A stretch of DNA of 64,000 nucleotides from an uncultured SAR116 cluster alpha proteobacterium (GCA_902528415.1 CABZSR010000004.1:31684-95683); one strand, 5' to 3'. Shown: positions 22,112 through 31,594, numbered from the stretch's first letter. Program-made: numbers and translations. Notes: a model not told the origin generated them from the sequence alone.

Positions 22112-22486
22112 TTATTTTTCTAATGCATCTGGTGAGACTTCTTCTTGTTTTTTTATCCACATTTTTTCTAAACTATAAAAATCTCTAACTTCAGGACGAA
22201 AAATATGAATAAGTATATCTTTAGCATCAATTAATACCCAATCACCATTTGACATCCCTTCAGGAGATGGAAGACGAAGTCCCATTTCTTTATATTTTTT
22301 TATTAAATTATTTGCCATCGCTGTTACTTGCCTAACAGTATTACCACTAACCACAACCATGTAATCAGCAATACTACTTCTTCCAATTAAATCAATACTG
22401 ACAATTTCAATTCCCTTATCTTTATCTAATGATTCTAATGTAACCTTCAGTAATTGTTTAGAAGATATGGGTATCATTTTTTTCAT
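22112..22486 (-). CDS. rsfS: ribosome silencing factor RsfS
   Basis: A 124-aa RsfS/Iojap protein that binds uL14 and blocks subunit joining when nutrients are scarce. The core reads IVSIDLIGRSSIADYMVVVSGNT, GDWVLIDAKDILIHIF and FYSLEKMW. Its start overlaps nadD by four bases (ATGA), the ancient nadD-rsfS coupling seen in many bacteria, and rlmH follows. Confidence 0.95.
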   Translation of the reverse strand: MKKMIPISSKQLLKVTLESLDKDKGIEIVSIDLIGRSSIADYMVVVSGNTVRQVTAMANNLIKKYKEMGLRLPSPEGMSNGDWVLIDAKDILIHIFRPEVRDFYSLEKMWIKKQEEVSPDALEK

Positions 22487-23136
22487 GTATGTAATTCCGT
22501 TTTATTAAAATTTAGTGATCTTCTGATTTCAGAAGATGATATTGATAATAGTCTGTTCTTTAAAAAGACCCAGACTGGTTTATTTTTAAGAAAGATAGTT
22601 TTACTTTTTGAAGTTTTTAGTCTCTTACCGAGCTTGGTTGTTTGTCTAGTATTGAGAAAAGAGCTGGAAAAATTTGGTCGAGAGATTACCGCAACATACA
22701 TATTTTTTGCAATTGAAGTAGGATAAAGCCATTTATTAAAATTATCTAGAATATCACTACCCATTAACCAGATAAATTTAACTCTTTGGGATTTAATATT
22801 TAAAAAATTAATAGTCATATAAGAAGCATAGAGCTTATTTTTTTCCTCTATATCTAAAACTTTAATATAGGATATTTTATTTGTAAATAACCTAGCATAA
22901 CTTAGTCTTTTGTCAAAACTCTCCATCTCTATGCTAGATTTCAATCTATTTTGAGGTGCAACTATCCACCAAATTTCATCAATGCCAAGAGCTATTCTTG
23001 CAATGTTACTAATATGGATATGACCCTTGTGAGCTGGATTGAATGATCCGCCTAAAATTCCAATTTTTCTTTTTCTTTTATAAGAAAAGCACTTAGGTGT
23101 ATTATTCTTGAAACTAACTTTTACATTTTCAATCAC
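22483..23136 (-). CDS. nadD: nicotinate-nucleotide adenylyltransferase NadD
   Basis: A 217-aa nucleotidyltransferase of NAD synthesis, joining ATP to nicotinate mononucleotide. IGILGGSFNPAHKGH (residues 25-39) holds the ATP-binding HxGH, and the late ISSSEIR is the ISSTxxR-type motif. A 24-residue N-terminal extension precedes it; no internal Met offers an obvious alternative. It overlaps proA by eight bases. Confidence 0.95.
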   Translation of the reverse strand: MIENVKVSFKNNTPKCFSYKRKRKIGILGGSFNPAHKGHIHISNIARIALGIDEIWWIVAPQNRLKSSIEMESFDKRLSYARLFTNKISYIKVLDIEEKNKLYASYMTINFLNIKSQRVKFIWLMGSDILDNFNKWLYPTSIAKNMYVAVISRPNFSSSFLNTRQTTKLGKRLKTSKSKTIFLKNKPVWVFLKNRLLSISSSEIRRSLNFNKTELHT

Positions 23137-24391
23137 GAATTTGATCTTTTCCTCTTACAATATATTTAAAGCTAGTTAATTGAGAAGCCCCTACAGGCCC
23201 TCTAGCATGTATTCTACCAGTTGAAATTCCTATTTCAGCTCCCATGCCAAATTCGCCACCATCAGCAAATTGAGTTGAAGCATTATGCATTACAATCGCA
23301 CTATCTACTGAAGATAAAAAACTTTCGGCAGTAATTTTATTTTCTGTAACTATTGATTCTGTGTGATTTGAAGAATAATTATTAATGTGATTAATAGCTC
23401 CTGATACTCCATTAACAATTTTAATAGATAAAATTGCTTCAAGATATTCTGTTTCCCAATCAATTTCTGATGCTAATTCAATCTCATCGGCTATAGCTTT
23501 GGTTTCATAGTCACCCTTAATATGACATCCAGTTTCCATTAATTTTTTAACTAAAATAGGAACAACTTTATTGCTAATTTCTTTGTCAATAAGTAATGTT
23601 TCTAAAGCTCCGCAAATACCAGTTCTTCTCATTTTTGAATTAATTACAATCTTAATTGCTTTTTCTACGTCTGCATCCTTATCAATATACAAATGACAAA
23701 TACCTTCTAAATGAGCAAAGACTGGTACTTTAGCCTCTTGTTGAACCTTATTAACAAGAGACTTGCCACCTCGAGGAATAATAACATCAATTTGACCTGT
23801 AGATCTGAGCATTGCTGTAACAGCTTCTCTATCTGTATTATCTATCATTTGAACTGCGTCAGGAGGTAAATTAGCACTCACTAATCCCTCTTGGAGACAT
23901 GAAGTTAAGATTTTTGAAGAGTTGATTGAATCTGAGCCTCCTCTAAGTATTACTGTGTTACCAGATTTTATACATAGGCTTCCTGCATCAATAGTTACAT
24001 TTGGTCTCGACTCATATATAATGCCAATTATACCAAGTGGAACTGAAATCCTGGAAATATCAAGACCATTTTGTTGTTTCCACCTTGACAATTCAATTCC
24101 AATAGGATCATCCATTTCAGCAATTTTTTTTAAGCCGGTAATAATATCGTTTATTCTTTTATCGTTTAAAAATAATCTATCTACAAATGCATCAGTAAGA
24201 TTTTTTTGCTTTGCGTTTCCTATATCAATTTTATTTGCTTTTAGAATTTCTTCTTGTTTTTGTTTTATAATTAAAGAGGTATTTAAAATAGCTAAATTTC
24301 GATCTTTAGAACTACTTCTTGAAATTTTATCAAAAGCGTTTTTAGACTTTTGGTTTATAACTTTTACATATTCAAAAATGTTATTACTCAT
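23129..24391 (-). CDS. proA: glutamate-5-semialdehyde dehydrogenase (gamma-glutamyl phosphate reductase)
   Basis: A 420-aa ALDH-superfamily reductase, second step of proline synthesis. The catalytic Cys is in RRTGICGALE. ISVPLGIIGIIYESRPNVTID and the C-terminal GEFGMGAEIGISTGRIHARGPVG are signatures. It lies 9 bases downstream of proB; the pair makes glutamate semialdehyde from glutamate. All expected motifs are present. Confidence 0.97.
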   Translation of the reverse strand: MSNNIFEYVKVINQKSKNAFDKISRSSSKDRNLAILNTSLIIKQKQEEILKANKIDIGNAKQKNLTDAFVDRLFLNDKRINDIITGLKKIAEMDDPIGIELSRWKQQNGLDISRISVPLGIIGIIYESRPNVTIDAGSLCIKSGNTVILRGGSDSINSSKILTSCLQEGLVSANLPPDAVQMIDNTDREAVTAMLRSTGQIDVIIPRGGKSLVNKVQQEAKVPVFAHLEGICHLYIDKDADVEKAIKIVINSKMRRTGICGALETLLIDKEISNKVVPILVKKLMETGCHIKGDYETKAIADEIELASEIDWETEYLEAILSIKIVNGVSGAINHINNYSSNHTESIVTENKITAESFLSSVDSAIVMHNASTQFADGGEFGMGAEIGISTGRIHARGPVGASQLTSFKYIVRGKDQIRD

Positions 24392-24400
24392 ACTTAACTC

Positions 24401-25528
24401 TTATTTTTTTTCAAATACTAGATCATCTCTATGAACGACTTCATCTTTACCTCTATAACCTAATATAGTTTCAATATTATTACTCTTCGAACCTTTAATT
24501 AATTCAACCTCAGAATTATTAAAGTGAGTTAGACCTTTTCCAATAAAGGTTTCATTTTCATCAATAATTTGAATTAAGTCGCCTTTTTCATAATTACCTT
24601 CAGTTTTAATAATGCCTGCTGATAAAATAGAAAAACCTTTTTTAATAGCTTCTGATGCGCCTTGATCTATAGTAATTTTTCCTTTTACATGAAGAGCTCC
24701 AGATATCCATTGTTTTCTTGAATTTAGAGGTTTTTCGTTAGCTTTAAACCAACTAAATTTAGCTTCTTGCTGATTTAACTCTAATAATGGACTTGTAGGG
24801 CGCCCATCACAAATAATCATATTACATCCAGCTTTAGTTGCAATTTTAGCAGCTTCTATTTTTGTAACCATACCCCCTGAAGAAAAGCTAGTGTGAGTAG
24901 GCCCAGCCATAAATTCAATTTCTTTAGTAATTTCTATAATTTCATCAATAAAAACTGAATTTTTATTAATATTTGGGTCAGAAGAATAAAGACCATTAAT
25001 ATCAGAAAGTAAAATAAGAAGATCTGCGCTACACATTTGTGCTACTCTTGCTGCTAGTCTATCATTATCTCCAAATCTTATCTCTTCGGTAGAAACTGTA
25101 TCATTTTCATTAATTACAGGTATTACATTAAGCTCGAGAAGTTTTAGCAAAGTAGCTCTTGCATTTAAGTGTTTTCGTCTAGTTTCAGTATCGTCAGGAG
25201 CCAATAAAATTTGAGCAATATTTAATCCATACTTTCCCATAATATCTTTCCAAGCATAAGCAAGGCTTATTTGACCTGTGGCAGCTGCAGCTTGTTTTTC
25301 ATCAAGAGATAAATTATCTCTTAATTTCAATTGTTTTTTACCAAGTGCAATAGAGCCAGAAGATACAATTATAACTTCTTTTTCTAGTTTAAGAAGGTTG
25401 TTAATATCAAGGGCAAGGGAGTTTAACCACTTCTTATTTAGATTGCCATTTTCCTTGTCAATTAAAAGTGCAGAACCTATCTTTATTACAACTCTTTTGG
25501 AATTTTGAATTAAATCATTTTTATTCAT
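24401..25528 (-). CDS. proB: glutamate 5-kinase ProB
   Basis: A 375-aa amino acid kinase with a C-terminal PUA domain (from about residue 275). RVVIKIGSALL, VSSGSIALGKKQL and FGDNDRLAARVAQ mark the kinase domain, and FSSGGMVTKIEAAKIA the substrate loop. It phosphorylates glutamate for proline synthesis. The frame can be opened from a TTG at 25555 inside obgE, but the ATG at 25528 lies 14 bases past the obgE stop with AAGAAG upstream and gives the normal N-terminus, so I prefer it. Confidence 0.94.
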   Translation of the reverse strand: MNKNDLIQNSKRVVIKIGSALLIDKENGNLNKKWLNSLALDINNLLKLEKEVIIVSSGSIALGKKQLKLRDNLSLDEKQAAAATGQISLAYAWKDIMGKYGLNIAQILLAPDDTETRRKHLNARATLLKLLELNVIPVINENDTVSTEEIRFGDNDRLAARVAQMCSADLLILLSDINGLYSSDPNINKNSVFIDEIIEITKEIEFMAGPTHTSFSSGGMVTKIEAAKIATKAGCNMIICDGRPTSPLLELNQQEAKFSWFKANEKPLNSRKQWISGALHVKGKITIDQGASEAIKKGFSILSAGIIKTEGNYEKGDLIQIIDENETFIGKGLTHFNNSEVELIKGSKSNNIETILGYRGKDEVVHRDDLVFEKK

Positions 25529-25542
25529 TTTTTTATTCTTCT

Positions 25543-26586
25543 TTAAGGGGACCAAGATGAGACTTTTTCTAACCCATCTTCATTATCCTCTATTTTGTTC
25601 ATTGAAGTTATAAGATCCTGAAGTTGCCTTACCAGTTTTGTTATATTTTCTCCTGAAACAGACGATATGCCAAAAACCTTTTGAACATTTAATTTTTTTA
25701 GTTGTTCTTTGGCGAAGTTTAATTTCTGTTCTTTTACAGCATCACATTTTGTTAGAACTATAATCTGTTTTTTATCAGATAGACTAGTGTCGTAAGCTTC
25801 AAGTTCTCTAATTATTGTTAAGTAATCACGCTTAATATTATTACTTGTTACATCTATAAGATGAAGTAACCCTTTACAACGTTCTACATGTCCTAAAAAT
25901 CTATGTCCTAAACCTGAACCTTCATGTGCTCCTTCAATAAGCCCAGGTATATCGGCAATTACAAACTCCTTGTTATCTTGGTGGACAACACCAAGGTTTG
26001 GGTACAAGGTAGTAAAAGGATAATCAGCTATTTTAGGTTTTGCTGCAGTAACTCTAGAGAGAAATGTACTTTTACCAGCATTTGGTAGACCTATCAAACC
26101 TATATCTGCAATTAACTTTAATCTAAGCCAAATCCATTTTTCTTCTAATTCTCCACCTGGTTGTGATTTCCTTGGGGATTGATTAGTAGAAGTTTTAAAA
26201 AAAGCATTACCTTTGCCACCTTCTCCACCCTTAGCAAGAATTACTTTTTGTCCAATTTTGGTCATGTCAGCTAGGATGAAATTATTTGTCTCGTCCAAAA
26301 TCTGTGTTCCCAATGGTAATTTAAGAATTACGTCTTTACCGCTAAAACCGCTTCGATCTCTTCCCTTACCCCCTTCTCCGGGCCTTGCTTTAAAGTGTTG
26401 TTGATAACGAAAGTCAATTAGGGTATTTAATCCATCTGAACATAAGGCTATTACATCTCCACCTCGTCCACCATTACCACCGTCTGGACCACCAAAAGGA
26501 ACATGTGCTTCTCTTCTAAAAGAGATTGCCCCAGATCCACCATGTCCACTAGCTATATATATCTTAGCTTGGTCTAAAAATTTCAT
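25543..26586 (-). CDS. obgE: GTPase ObgE/CgtA
   Basis: A 347-aa Obg GTPase for late 50S ribosome assembly and stress control. The glycine-rich Obg fold is at the N-terminus (GGSGAISFRREAHVPFGGPD), followed by the G domain with GLPNAGKST (G1), DIPGLIEGAHEG (G3) and LTKCD (G4). The Obg C-terminal OCT domain of Gram-positives is absent, as usual for this class. It starts the minus-strand chain toward proB. Confidence 0.96.
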   Translation of the reverse strand: MKFLDQAKIYIASGHGGSGAISFRREAHVPFGGPDGGNGGRGGDVIALCSDGLNTLIDFRYQQHFKARPGEGGKGRDRSGFSGKDVILKLPLGTQILDETNNFILADMTKIGQKVILAKGGEGGKGNAFFKTSTNQSPRKSQPGGELEEKWIWLRLKLIADIGLIGLPNAGKSTFLSRVTAAKPKIADYPFTTLYPNLGVVHQDNKEFVIADIPGLIEGAHEGSGLGHRFLGHVERCKGLLHLIDVTSNNIKRDYLTIIRELEAYDTSLSDKKQIIVLTKCDAVKEQKLNFAKEQLKKLNVQKVFGISSVSGENITKLVRQLQDLITSMNKIEDNEDGLEKVSSWSP

Positions 26587-26627
26587 GACAAGATCTTAAT
26601 ATATACTATTATAGATGGGAAGGTTTT

Positions 26628-26665
26628 AAAAAACAAAAAGAGGAATAGTTTTTCAAGCTATTCCT
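26628..26665 (-). terminator. terminator after rpmA
   Basis: A perfect 8-bp stem AGGAATAG / CTATTCCT (26641-26648 and 26658-26665) with a nine-base loop is followed on the minus strand by CTTTTTGTTTTTT. It lies 21 bases past the rpmA stop and separates the rplU-rpmA unit from obgE. Confidence 0.85.
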
Positions 26666-26686
26666 GAAAGAAAAATAAAATATAAA

Positions 26687-26956
26687 TTATTCAGCAGCTT
26701 GTTTGACAGGCTCAACTGATACGAACATCTTTTTACCCTTATGTTCTTTAAATTTTACATGTCCATCTATCAAAGAAAAAATCGTATGATCTTTGCCCAT
26801 ACCTACATTTAATCCTGGATGAAATTTTGTACCTCTTTGCCTTATTATAATATTACCAGGAACAACAGCTTCACTGCCAAATTTTTTAACTCCTAATCTT
26901 CTACCGGCAGAATCTCTACCATTTCTAGAACTTCCACCTGCTTTTTTATGTGCCAT
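26687..26956 (-). CDS. rpmA: 50S ribosomal protein bL27
   Basis: An 89-aa bL27, starting [16 protein letters not shown] and containing [15 protein letters not shown]. Its N-terminal tail reaches the peptidyl-transferase centre. It follows rplU by 11 bases in the universal rplU-rpmA pair. No N-terminal cleavage extension of the Firmicutes type is present. Confidence 0.98.
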   Translation of the reverse strand: MAHKKAGGSSRNGRDSAGRRLGVKKFGSEAVVPGNIIIRQRGTKFHPGLNVGMGKDHTIFSLIDGHVKFKEHKGKKMFVSVEPVKQAAE

Positions 26957-26967
26957 CTATAAATCCT

Positions 26968-27513
26968 TTAATTATCTTTAGTAGTTGATTTTTTGATTTT
27001 CGGTTCAGCTTTAGTTTTAGCTTGACCTGCGACTTTTTTTTCCTTTGACTTGGCTGTTACTGTTTTAGCTTTAATTTCAGTTTTAACTTTAGGCTCTGTT
27101 ACCTTCGGCTTATTAACTGCTGGTTTAGCTTTAGTTTGAGTTTTAACTTTTGAATCTGTTGACTTAGTGACAGCTTTTTTTGGAGTAAGCTTAGATCCGC
27201 CTTTTTCAGCAATGTCAATAATCTTAAGAAGAGTTAGATCTTGTTTGTGTCCTTGTTTTCTACGACTATTTTTTCTTCTTCTTTTATAAATCATAGTTAT
27301 TTTTGGTCCACGAGTTTGTCTAACAACTTGGGCCATAACTGCAGCGTCATTTATGATAGGGTGACCTAATGTAACTTTTTTACCTTCGCCAATCATTAGC
27401 ACGTTAACAAGAACTACTTGATCTCCGTCATTTGCGTTTAATTTTTCAACTAAAACCATATCTTCTTTTTCAACGCGATATTGTTTTCCACCGGTTTTAA
27501 CTACTGCATACAT
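26968..27513 (-). CDS. rplU: 50S ribosomal protein bL21 with long basic C-terminal tail
   Basis: Residues 1 to about 101 are an ordinary bL21 (MYAVVKTGGKQYRVEKED, RRKNSRRKQGHKQDLTLLKI). About 80 further residues form a Lys/Ala/Thr/Val-rich tail of imperfect short repeats (AKPAVNKPKV, PKVKTEIKAK), presumably disordered and RNA-binding. Such tails are known in alphaproteobacterial bL21 but vary greatly in length. It has a strong upstream promoter and is cotranscribed with rpmA. Confidence 0.95.
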   Translation of the reverse strand: MYAVVKTGGKQYRVEKEDMVLVEKLNANDGDQVVLVNVLMIGEGKKVTLGHPIINDAAVMAQVVRQTRGPKITMIYKRRRKNSRRKQGHKQDLTLLKIIDIAEKGGSKLTPKKAVTKSTDSKVKTQTKAKPAVNKPKVTEPKVKTEIKAKTVTAKSKEKKVAGQAKTKAEPKIKKSTTKDN

Positions 27514-27593
27514 TTAATTATTCCGATTATTAAAATTTTTTTATATATATAATAAGTTAATAATTATTAAATTTAATTATGAATTGTTAACGG

Positions 27594-27621
27594 AATATAG
27601 CTCGAAACAACAATCTGTCAA
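27594..27621 (-). promoter_or_regulatory. rplU-rpmA promoter
   Basis: On the minus strand there is a perfect -35 TTGACA (27616-27621) preceded by GC, 16 bases, then a -10 TATATT (27594-27599). The expected start near 27587 leaves an AT-rich leader of about 75 bases before the rplU ATG. It is among the best promoters in the window. Confidence 0.7.
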
Positions 27622-27670
27622 GCTTTTAGATTAATAGTAAATAGTTAAGATGCTATAAGTAAAGGTAATT

Positions 27671-28534
27671 TTACGGTACTAACAAAGCGGGGTCTAAACG
27701 TTCTAAAAACCAGTTAATACGCCAATCTAAATGTGGACCAGTAGATCTCCCGGTAGATCCAATTTCACCAATTTTTTGACCTTTTTTAACTTTGTCTCCA
27801 ACATTTACATTTATCAATGATAGATGTGAGTATACAGATGTAACTCCATGACCATGGTCTAACATTATAGTTCCACCGGTGTAATACAAATCTTTTTCTG
27901 CCATTCTTACTATTGATTCTATTGGTGCCAATACAGAAGTACCTTTTTTTGCTGCTATATCAATACCATAGTGAGGACGTTTAGGTTTTCCATTTAGTAT
28001 TCGTTGGCTTCCAAACACACCTGAAATTATTCCTTTTGCAGGCCAATTGAACTCTTCAAAAATAAAATCTATATTACTATCCAAATTTCGAATGTTTTTA
28101 ATAGCTTTATTTTCTCTGATGATCCTATCATAAAAAGATTTTGGAGGAGTAACCATTTTTTTTTCAAGGCCATTTATCATTTGAGTTTTATAAATTCTTT
28201 TTTTTATATTAAGAGTTTTAGAAATCCAATTTTGGTTAATTTTTATTGATAGATCGGCGATTTTAGGATGATCTCTTCCAAAGCCAATTACAAAAAAACC
28301 TTTTGATGTTTTTCTGAGTAATCGTTCTTTAAATCTAACACTTAAATTACTGTCAATTTTACCTTTAACTAATCCGCCTTGAATAAAATTACCTTCAAGA
28401 AACACCTTTATATCATTATAATCTAAAGTTAGTGTTTCTTTTGCAATACAAGGATTTATTTTTAAAAAAAATAAAAAAAATAAAGTTTTAATCAAAGTAT
28501 TCTTTAGATTTTCTATTTCTATTTTATTATTCAT
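27671..28534 (-). CDS. M23-family (LytM-like) metallopeptidase
   Basis: A 287-aa secreted or periplasmic protein with a hydrophobic N-terminus (about 13-31) and a C-terminal M23 domain from about 165. His188 and Asp192 (HYGIDIAA), His237 (VYSHLS) and His268 (GPHLDWRI) are visible. The last zinc ligand, usually the second His of HxH, is Asp270 here; HLDWR occurs in a subset of M23 proteins. The family cuts peptidoglycan cross-bridges or activates amidases. It overlaps the livM stop by four bases, so it is coupled to the ABC transporter operon. No coiled coil as in EnvC. Confidence 0.85.
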   Translation of the reverse strand: MNNKIEIENLKNTLIKTLFFLFFLKINPCIAKETLTLDYNDIKVFLEGNFIQGGLVKGKIDSNLSVRFKERLLRKTSKGFFVIGFGRDHPKIADLSIKINQNWISKTLNIKKRIYKTQMINGLEKKMVTPPKSFYDRIIRENKAIKNIRNLDSNIDFIFEEFNWPAKGIISGVFGSQRILNGKPKRPHYGIDIAAKKGTSVLAPIESIVRMAEKDLYYTGGTIMLDHGHGVTSVYSHLSLINVNVGDKVKKGQKIGEIGSTGRSTGPHLDWRINWFLERLDPALLVP

Positions 28535-29844
28535 CTTTTTACTTCAGGGATAAGTCCTTTAGGTGCAAATCTTAGAGTTACTAGTAATATTATGCCCATA
28601 AACATTAGTCGTATGTGAGCTGCATTTTCTAGAAGATGGCTCTTAATAAGATTTGTATCAGATATGTGGGAAGTTATAAATGATAAAAGCCATAAACCCA
28701 GTGGTTCAGACTGTATCCAAAAAAACCAAATTAAAAATGCTCCTATTATGGATCCAAAGTTATTGCCAGATCCACCAACAATTACCATGATCCAAATTAA
28801 AAAAGTATACCTTAAAGGTTGATAAGAAACAGGTGTAAACTGTCCGTCGAGTGTTGTTAACATTGCACCTGCAATTCCAACTATAGCAGATCCAATTATA
28901 AAAACTTGCAAATGCCTTTTCTTAATATCTTTTCCCATAGCATTAGCTGAAACCTCATTATCCCTTATGGCTCTCATCATTCTACCCCATGGGGACTTAA
29001 CAGCTATTTGAAGCAAGTATAAAATTACTAATAACACTAAAAGGAATAACACAGAGTATGATAATTTAACTATTATTGAAGAAACTTCTGGAAGTGGAAT
29101 CTTTAATATATTTGCAGTTTCTAACAGCCATTCTCTTGATTGTAATTCAATCTCGTATGGAACAGGTCTTGGCAATCCGTTAACATTTTTAACACCTCTT
29201 GATAACCAATCTTCATTTTTTAAAATATAAATAATAATCTCTGAGATACCAAGAGTTGCTATTGCTAGATAATCTGATCTCAACCCAAGAGATATTTTAC
29301 CAATTATAAAAGCTGCAAACGCTGCTAACAAGCCTCCTACAGGCCAAGATATGATTACAGGAAGATTAAATCCACCTAAGTAACCCGTCTTTGCAGGTTC
29401 TATGGCTTCTATTTGTTCTATTGGAGAGTCAACCATGAGCCTCATTATAAAGTAACCTACAAATATTATTAAAAAAGAAATTAGGTATTTTATTCTTTTG
29501 TTAAAATTAACCCTTTTGAACATAAATACTGAAAAAATAATTGATAAAACCAATATCATCAAACCAATTACTATAGAGTTTCCTCCTGTTTCCCATGCAT
29601 TGCTGGTTGGAGGCATTGAAATTATTATGTTAGCAAGGCCACCTAATGCAGCAAAGCCCATCACACCAAAGTTGACAATTCCTGCGTTGCCCCACTGAAC
29701 ATTAATGCCAAGAGTCATTATTGAAGATATAAGGCATAAATTAAATATCGTTAATGCTACATTCCAACTTTGAAATATCCCAACTGCAAATAAAATGATT
29801 GCCATTAAAAAATATAAAATTTGTATCCGTGATCTATTTTTCAT
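28531..29844 (-). CDS. livM: branched-chain amino acid-type ABC transporter permease LivM
   Basis: A 437-aa inner-membrane permease with about ten hydrophobic segments. INVQWGNAGIVNFGVMGFAALG, LRSDYLAIATLGISEII and SPWGRMMRAIRDNEVSANAMGKD are the LivM signatures. It is longer than most LivM proteins because of an extended region around 90-150. It pairs with LivH (10 bases upstream). The amino acid or related substrate cannot be assigned from the permease. Confidence 0.9.
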   Translation of the reverse strand: MKNRSRIQILYFLMAIILFAVGIFQSWNVALTIFNLCLISSIMTLGINVQWGNAGIVNFGVMGFAALGGLANIIISMPPTSNAWETGGNSIVIGLMILVLSIIFSVFMFKRVNFNKRIKYLISFLIIFVGYFIMRLMVDSPIEQIEAIEPAKTGYLGGFNLPVIISWPVGGLLAAFAAFIIGKISLGLRSDYLAIATLGISEIIIYILKNEDWLSRGVKNVNGLPRPVPYEIELQSREWLLETANILKIPLPEVSSIIVKLSYSVLFLLVLLVILYLLQIAVKSPWGRMMRAIRDNEVSANAMGKDIKKRHLQVFIIGSAIVGIAGAMLTTLDGQFTPVSYQPLRYTFLIWIMVIVGGSGNNFGSIIGAFLIWFFWIQSEPLGLWLLSFITSHISDTNLIKSHLLENAAHIRLMFMGIILLVTLRFAPKGLIPEVKR

Positions 29845-29854
29845 ATCTAAAATT

Positions 29855-30865
29855 TTAAATTATTTTACCTTTATAAATTCCTGTTGGTCTTATTAATAAA
29901 ACTAATACTAATATTATAAAAGAAATAGCTATTTTGTAATCGGTTGAGAGTATTTGTAACAATCCATCTGGAACTAAATAATTAGGAAGAAAATAAAAAA
30001 ATATTTTTTTGTATGCAAATGTTACTATTAATTCAGAAAATGCTATCACGAATCCACCTATAATTGCACCTACAGGATTACCAACTCCACCCACGATGGC
30101 TGCAGAAAAAATTGGCAGAACTAAATGTAGATATGTAAAAGGTTTATAGCTTTTATCAAGACCATAAAGAGTGCCTGCCACACAAGCTAAGGTACCAGTT
30201 ATTATCCAAGTGATTAAAACAACCTTTTCTGGATTAATTCCAGATAATAAAGCTAATTCCTTATTATCTGAATAAGCTCTCATAGATTTCCCAGTTTTTG
30301 TTTTATTTAAAAACCAAAAAAGTAAAATAACTAAAATTATGCTTAAAACTATAGTTATACCTTGTGTTGTTTTTAATGCTAATCCTTCTCTTAATCCCGT
30401 ATAGTTTTTAAAGGTTTTTGCCTTTAAAATAAATCTTTCGCCATCAAAGAAATTTTTATCACCGGGTCCTATTATGAACCTAATTAATCCACCTGTAAAA
30501 AACATTACACCAATAGAAACAATTAAATTAATTACACTCTTTGAGTTTTGTAGCCTGTAAAATTTAAAAATTATTTTATCCACCAATATGCAATAAAAAA
30601 TTGTAATTATAATTGCAAATGGCAAAACTATAATCGCTGTTGGCAAGGGATTTAAATTTATTTCAAGACTTAGAAATAGCCAGCATAAAAGAATTGAACT
30701 CATAGCACCAAATGACATGAATTCACCATGTGCAAAATTAGAAAATCTGAGAACACTATAAACTATTGTTATGCCTAAGGCACCGAGCGCTAGTTGACTA
30801 CCATAAGTTAGACCTGGTATTAGTATATAGTTCGATATTAATGTAATTCCATTTAGAAAATCCAT
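29855..30865 (-). CDS. livH: branched-chain amino acid-type ABC transporter permease LivH
   Basis: A 336-aa permease with the LivH motifs LGALGITIVYSVLRFSNFAHGEFMSFGA, split as GITIVYSVLRF and FAHGEFMS, plus GGVGNPVGAIIGG near the C-terminus. About eight transmembrane helices. The start has AGGAGG upstream. It forms the heterodimeric channel with LivM and is served by LivG/LivF ATPases just upstream. Confidence 0.9.
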   Translation of the reverse strand: MDFLNGITLISNYILIPGLTYGSQLALGALGITIVYSVLRFSNFAHGEFMSFGAMSSILLCWLFLSLEINLNPLPTAIIVLPFAIIITIFYCILVDKIIFKFYRLQNSKSVINLIVSIGVMFFTGGLIRFIIGPGDKNFFDGERFILKAKTFKNYTGLREGLALKTTQGITIVLSIILVILLFWFLNKTKTGKSMRAYSDNKELALLSGINPEKVVLITWIITGTLACVAGTLYGLDKSYKPFTYLHLVLPIFSAAIVGGVGNPVGAIIGGFVIAFSELIVTFAYKKIFFYFLPNYLVPDGLLQILSTDYKIAISFIILVLVLLIRPTGIYKGKII

Positions 30866-30871
30866 CGAAAT

Positions 30872-31576
30872 CTAACCTCCTAAAAAAGCTTGTCGAACTT
30901 TTTTGTTTTCTAAAAGTGAATTTCCAGTATCTGTAAAAAGGTTTTTTCCTTGGTTTAGAACAAAACCCAAATTAGAAATTTTTAGGGCTTGTTTTGCATT
31001 TTGTTCAACCATTAAAACTGCAGTTCCTTGATTAGCTATTTCGGTAATTTTGTTAAATAAACCTTCCATAATAATTGGAGAAATCCCAGCAGAGGGTTCA
31101 TCTAACATTAACACTTTAGGTTTGGTCATTAAAGCTCTTCCTACTGCAACTTGTTGTCTCTGACCACCAGATAATTCACCGGCCAACTGATATTGTTTAT
31201 CTTTTAAAACAGGAAAGAGTTCATAAATATATTCTAGCATTTTTGTACAATCATGCTGTTCAACAAATGCACCCATTTCCAAGTTTTCTTCAACTGTTAA
31301 TGAAGGAAATATATTGTTAGTTTGTGGAACAAAACCCATTCCTTTTAGAACTCGTTGCTGAGGCGGTATATTAGTTATGTCTTCACCGTCTAAAATAATT
31401 TTTCCTTGTTTTACAGGTAATAGTCCAAATAGTGCTTTCATAGCTGTTGATTTTCCTGCACCATTAGGACCGACTATTGACGATATCTCTCCTTCATTAA
31501 CGCCGACATCGCAATTAAAAAGAATATCAATCGATCCATACCCACAAGTTATATTTTCCCCAAATAGTAAGTACAT
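30872..31576 (-). CDS. livF: ABC transporter ATP-binding protein LivF
   Basis: A 234-aa ATPase. Walker A is GPNGAGKST, the ABC signature LSGGQRQQVAVGRAL and Walker B VLMLDEPSAGISP. PQTNNIFPSLTVEENLEMG is typical of LivF. It powers the LivHM permease from the cytoplasmic face. It is 18 bases downstream of livG. Confidence 0.92.
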   Translation of the reverse strand: MYLLFGENITCGYGSIDILFNCDVGVNEGEISSIVGPNGAGKSTAMKALFGLLPVKQGKIILDGEDITNIPPQQRVLKGMGFVPQTNNIFPSLTVEENLEMGAFVEQHDCTKMLEYIYELFPVLKDKQYQLAGELSGGQRQQVAVGRALMTKPKVLMLDEPSAGISPIIMEGLFNKITEIANQGTAVLMVEQNAKQALKISNLGFVLNQGKNLFTDTGNSLLENKKVRQAFLGG

Positions 31577-31594
31577 AGCTTAATTATTACTCAT

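Noticed and set aside
22110..22160. Longer rlmH start inside rsfS
   Set aside because: It would overlap rsfS by 49 bases and adds basic residues not found in RlmH; the ATG at 22109 fits both the family start and the spacing.
23922..24434. 170-aa plus-strand frame opposite proA/proB
   Set aside because: It is fully antisense to two well-conserved genes, low in family-like features and rich in Phe/Leu/Ile/Ser, as expected from reading AT-rich coding DNA backwards.
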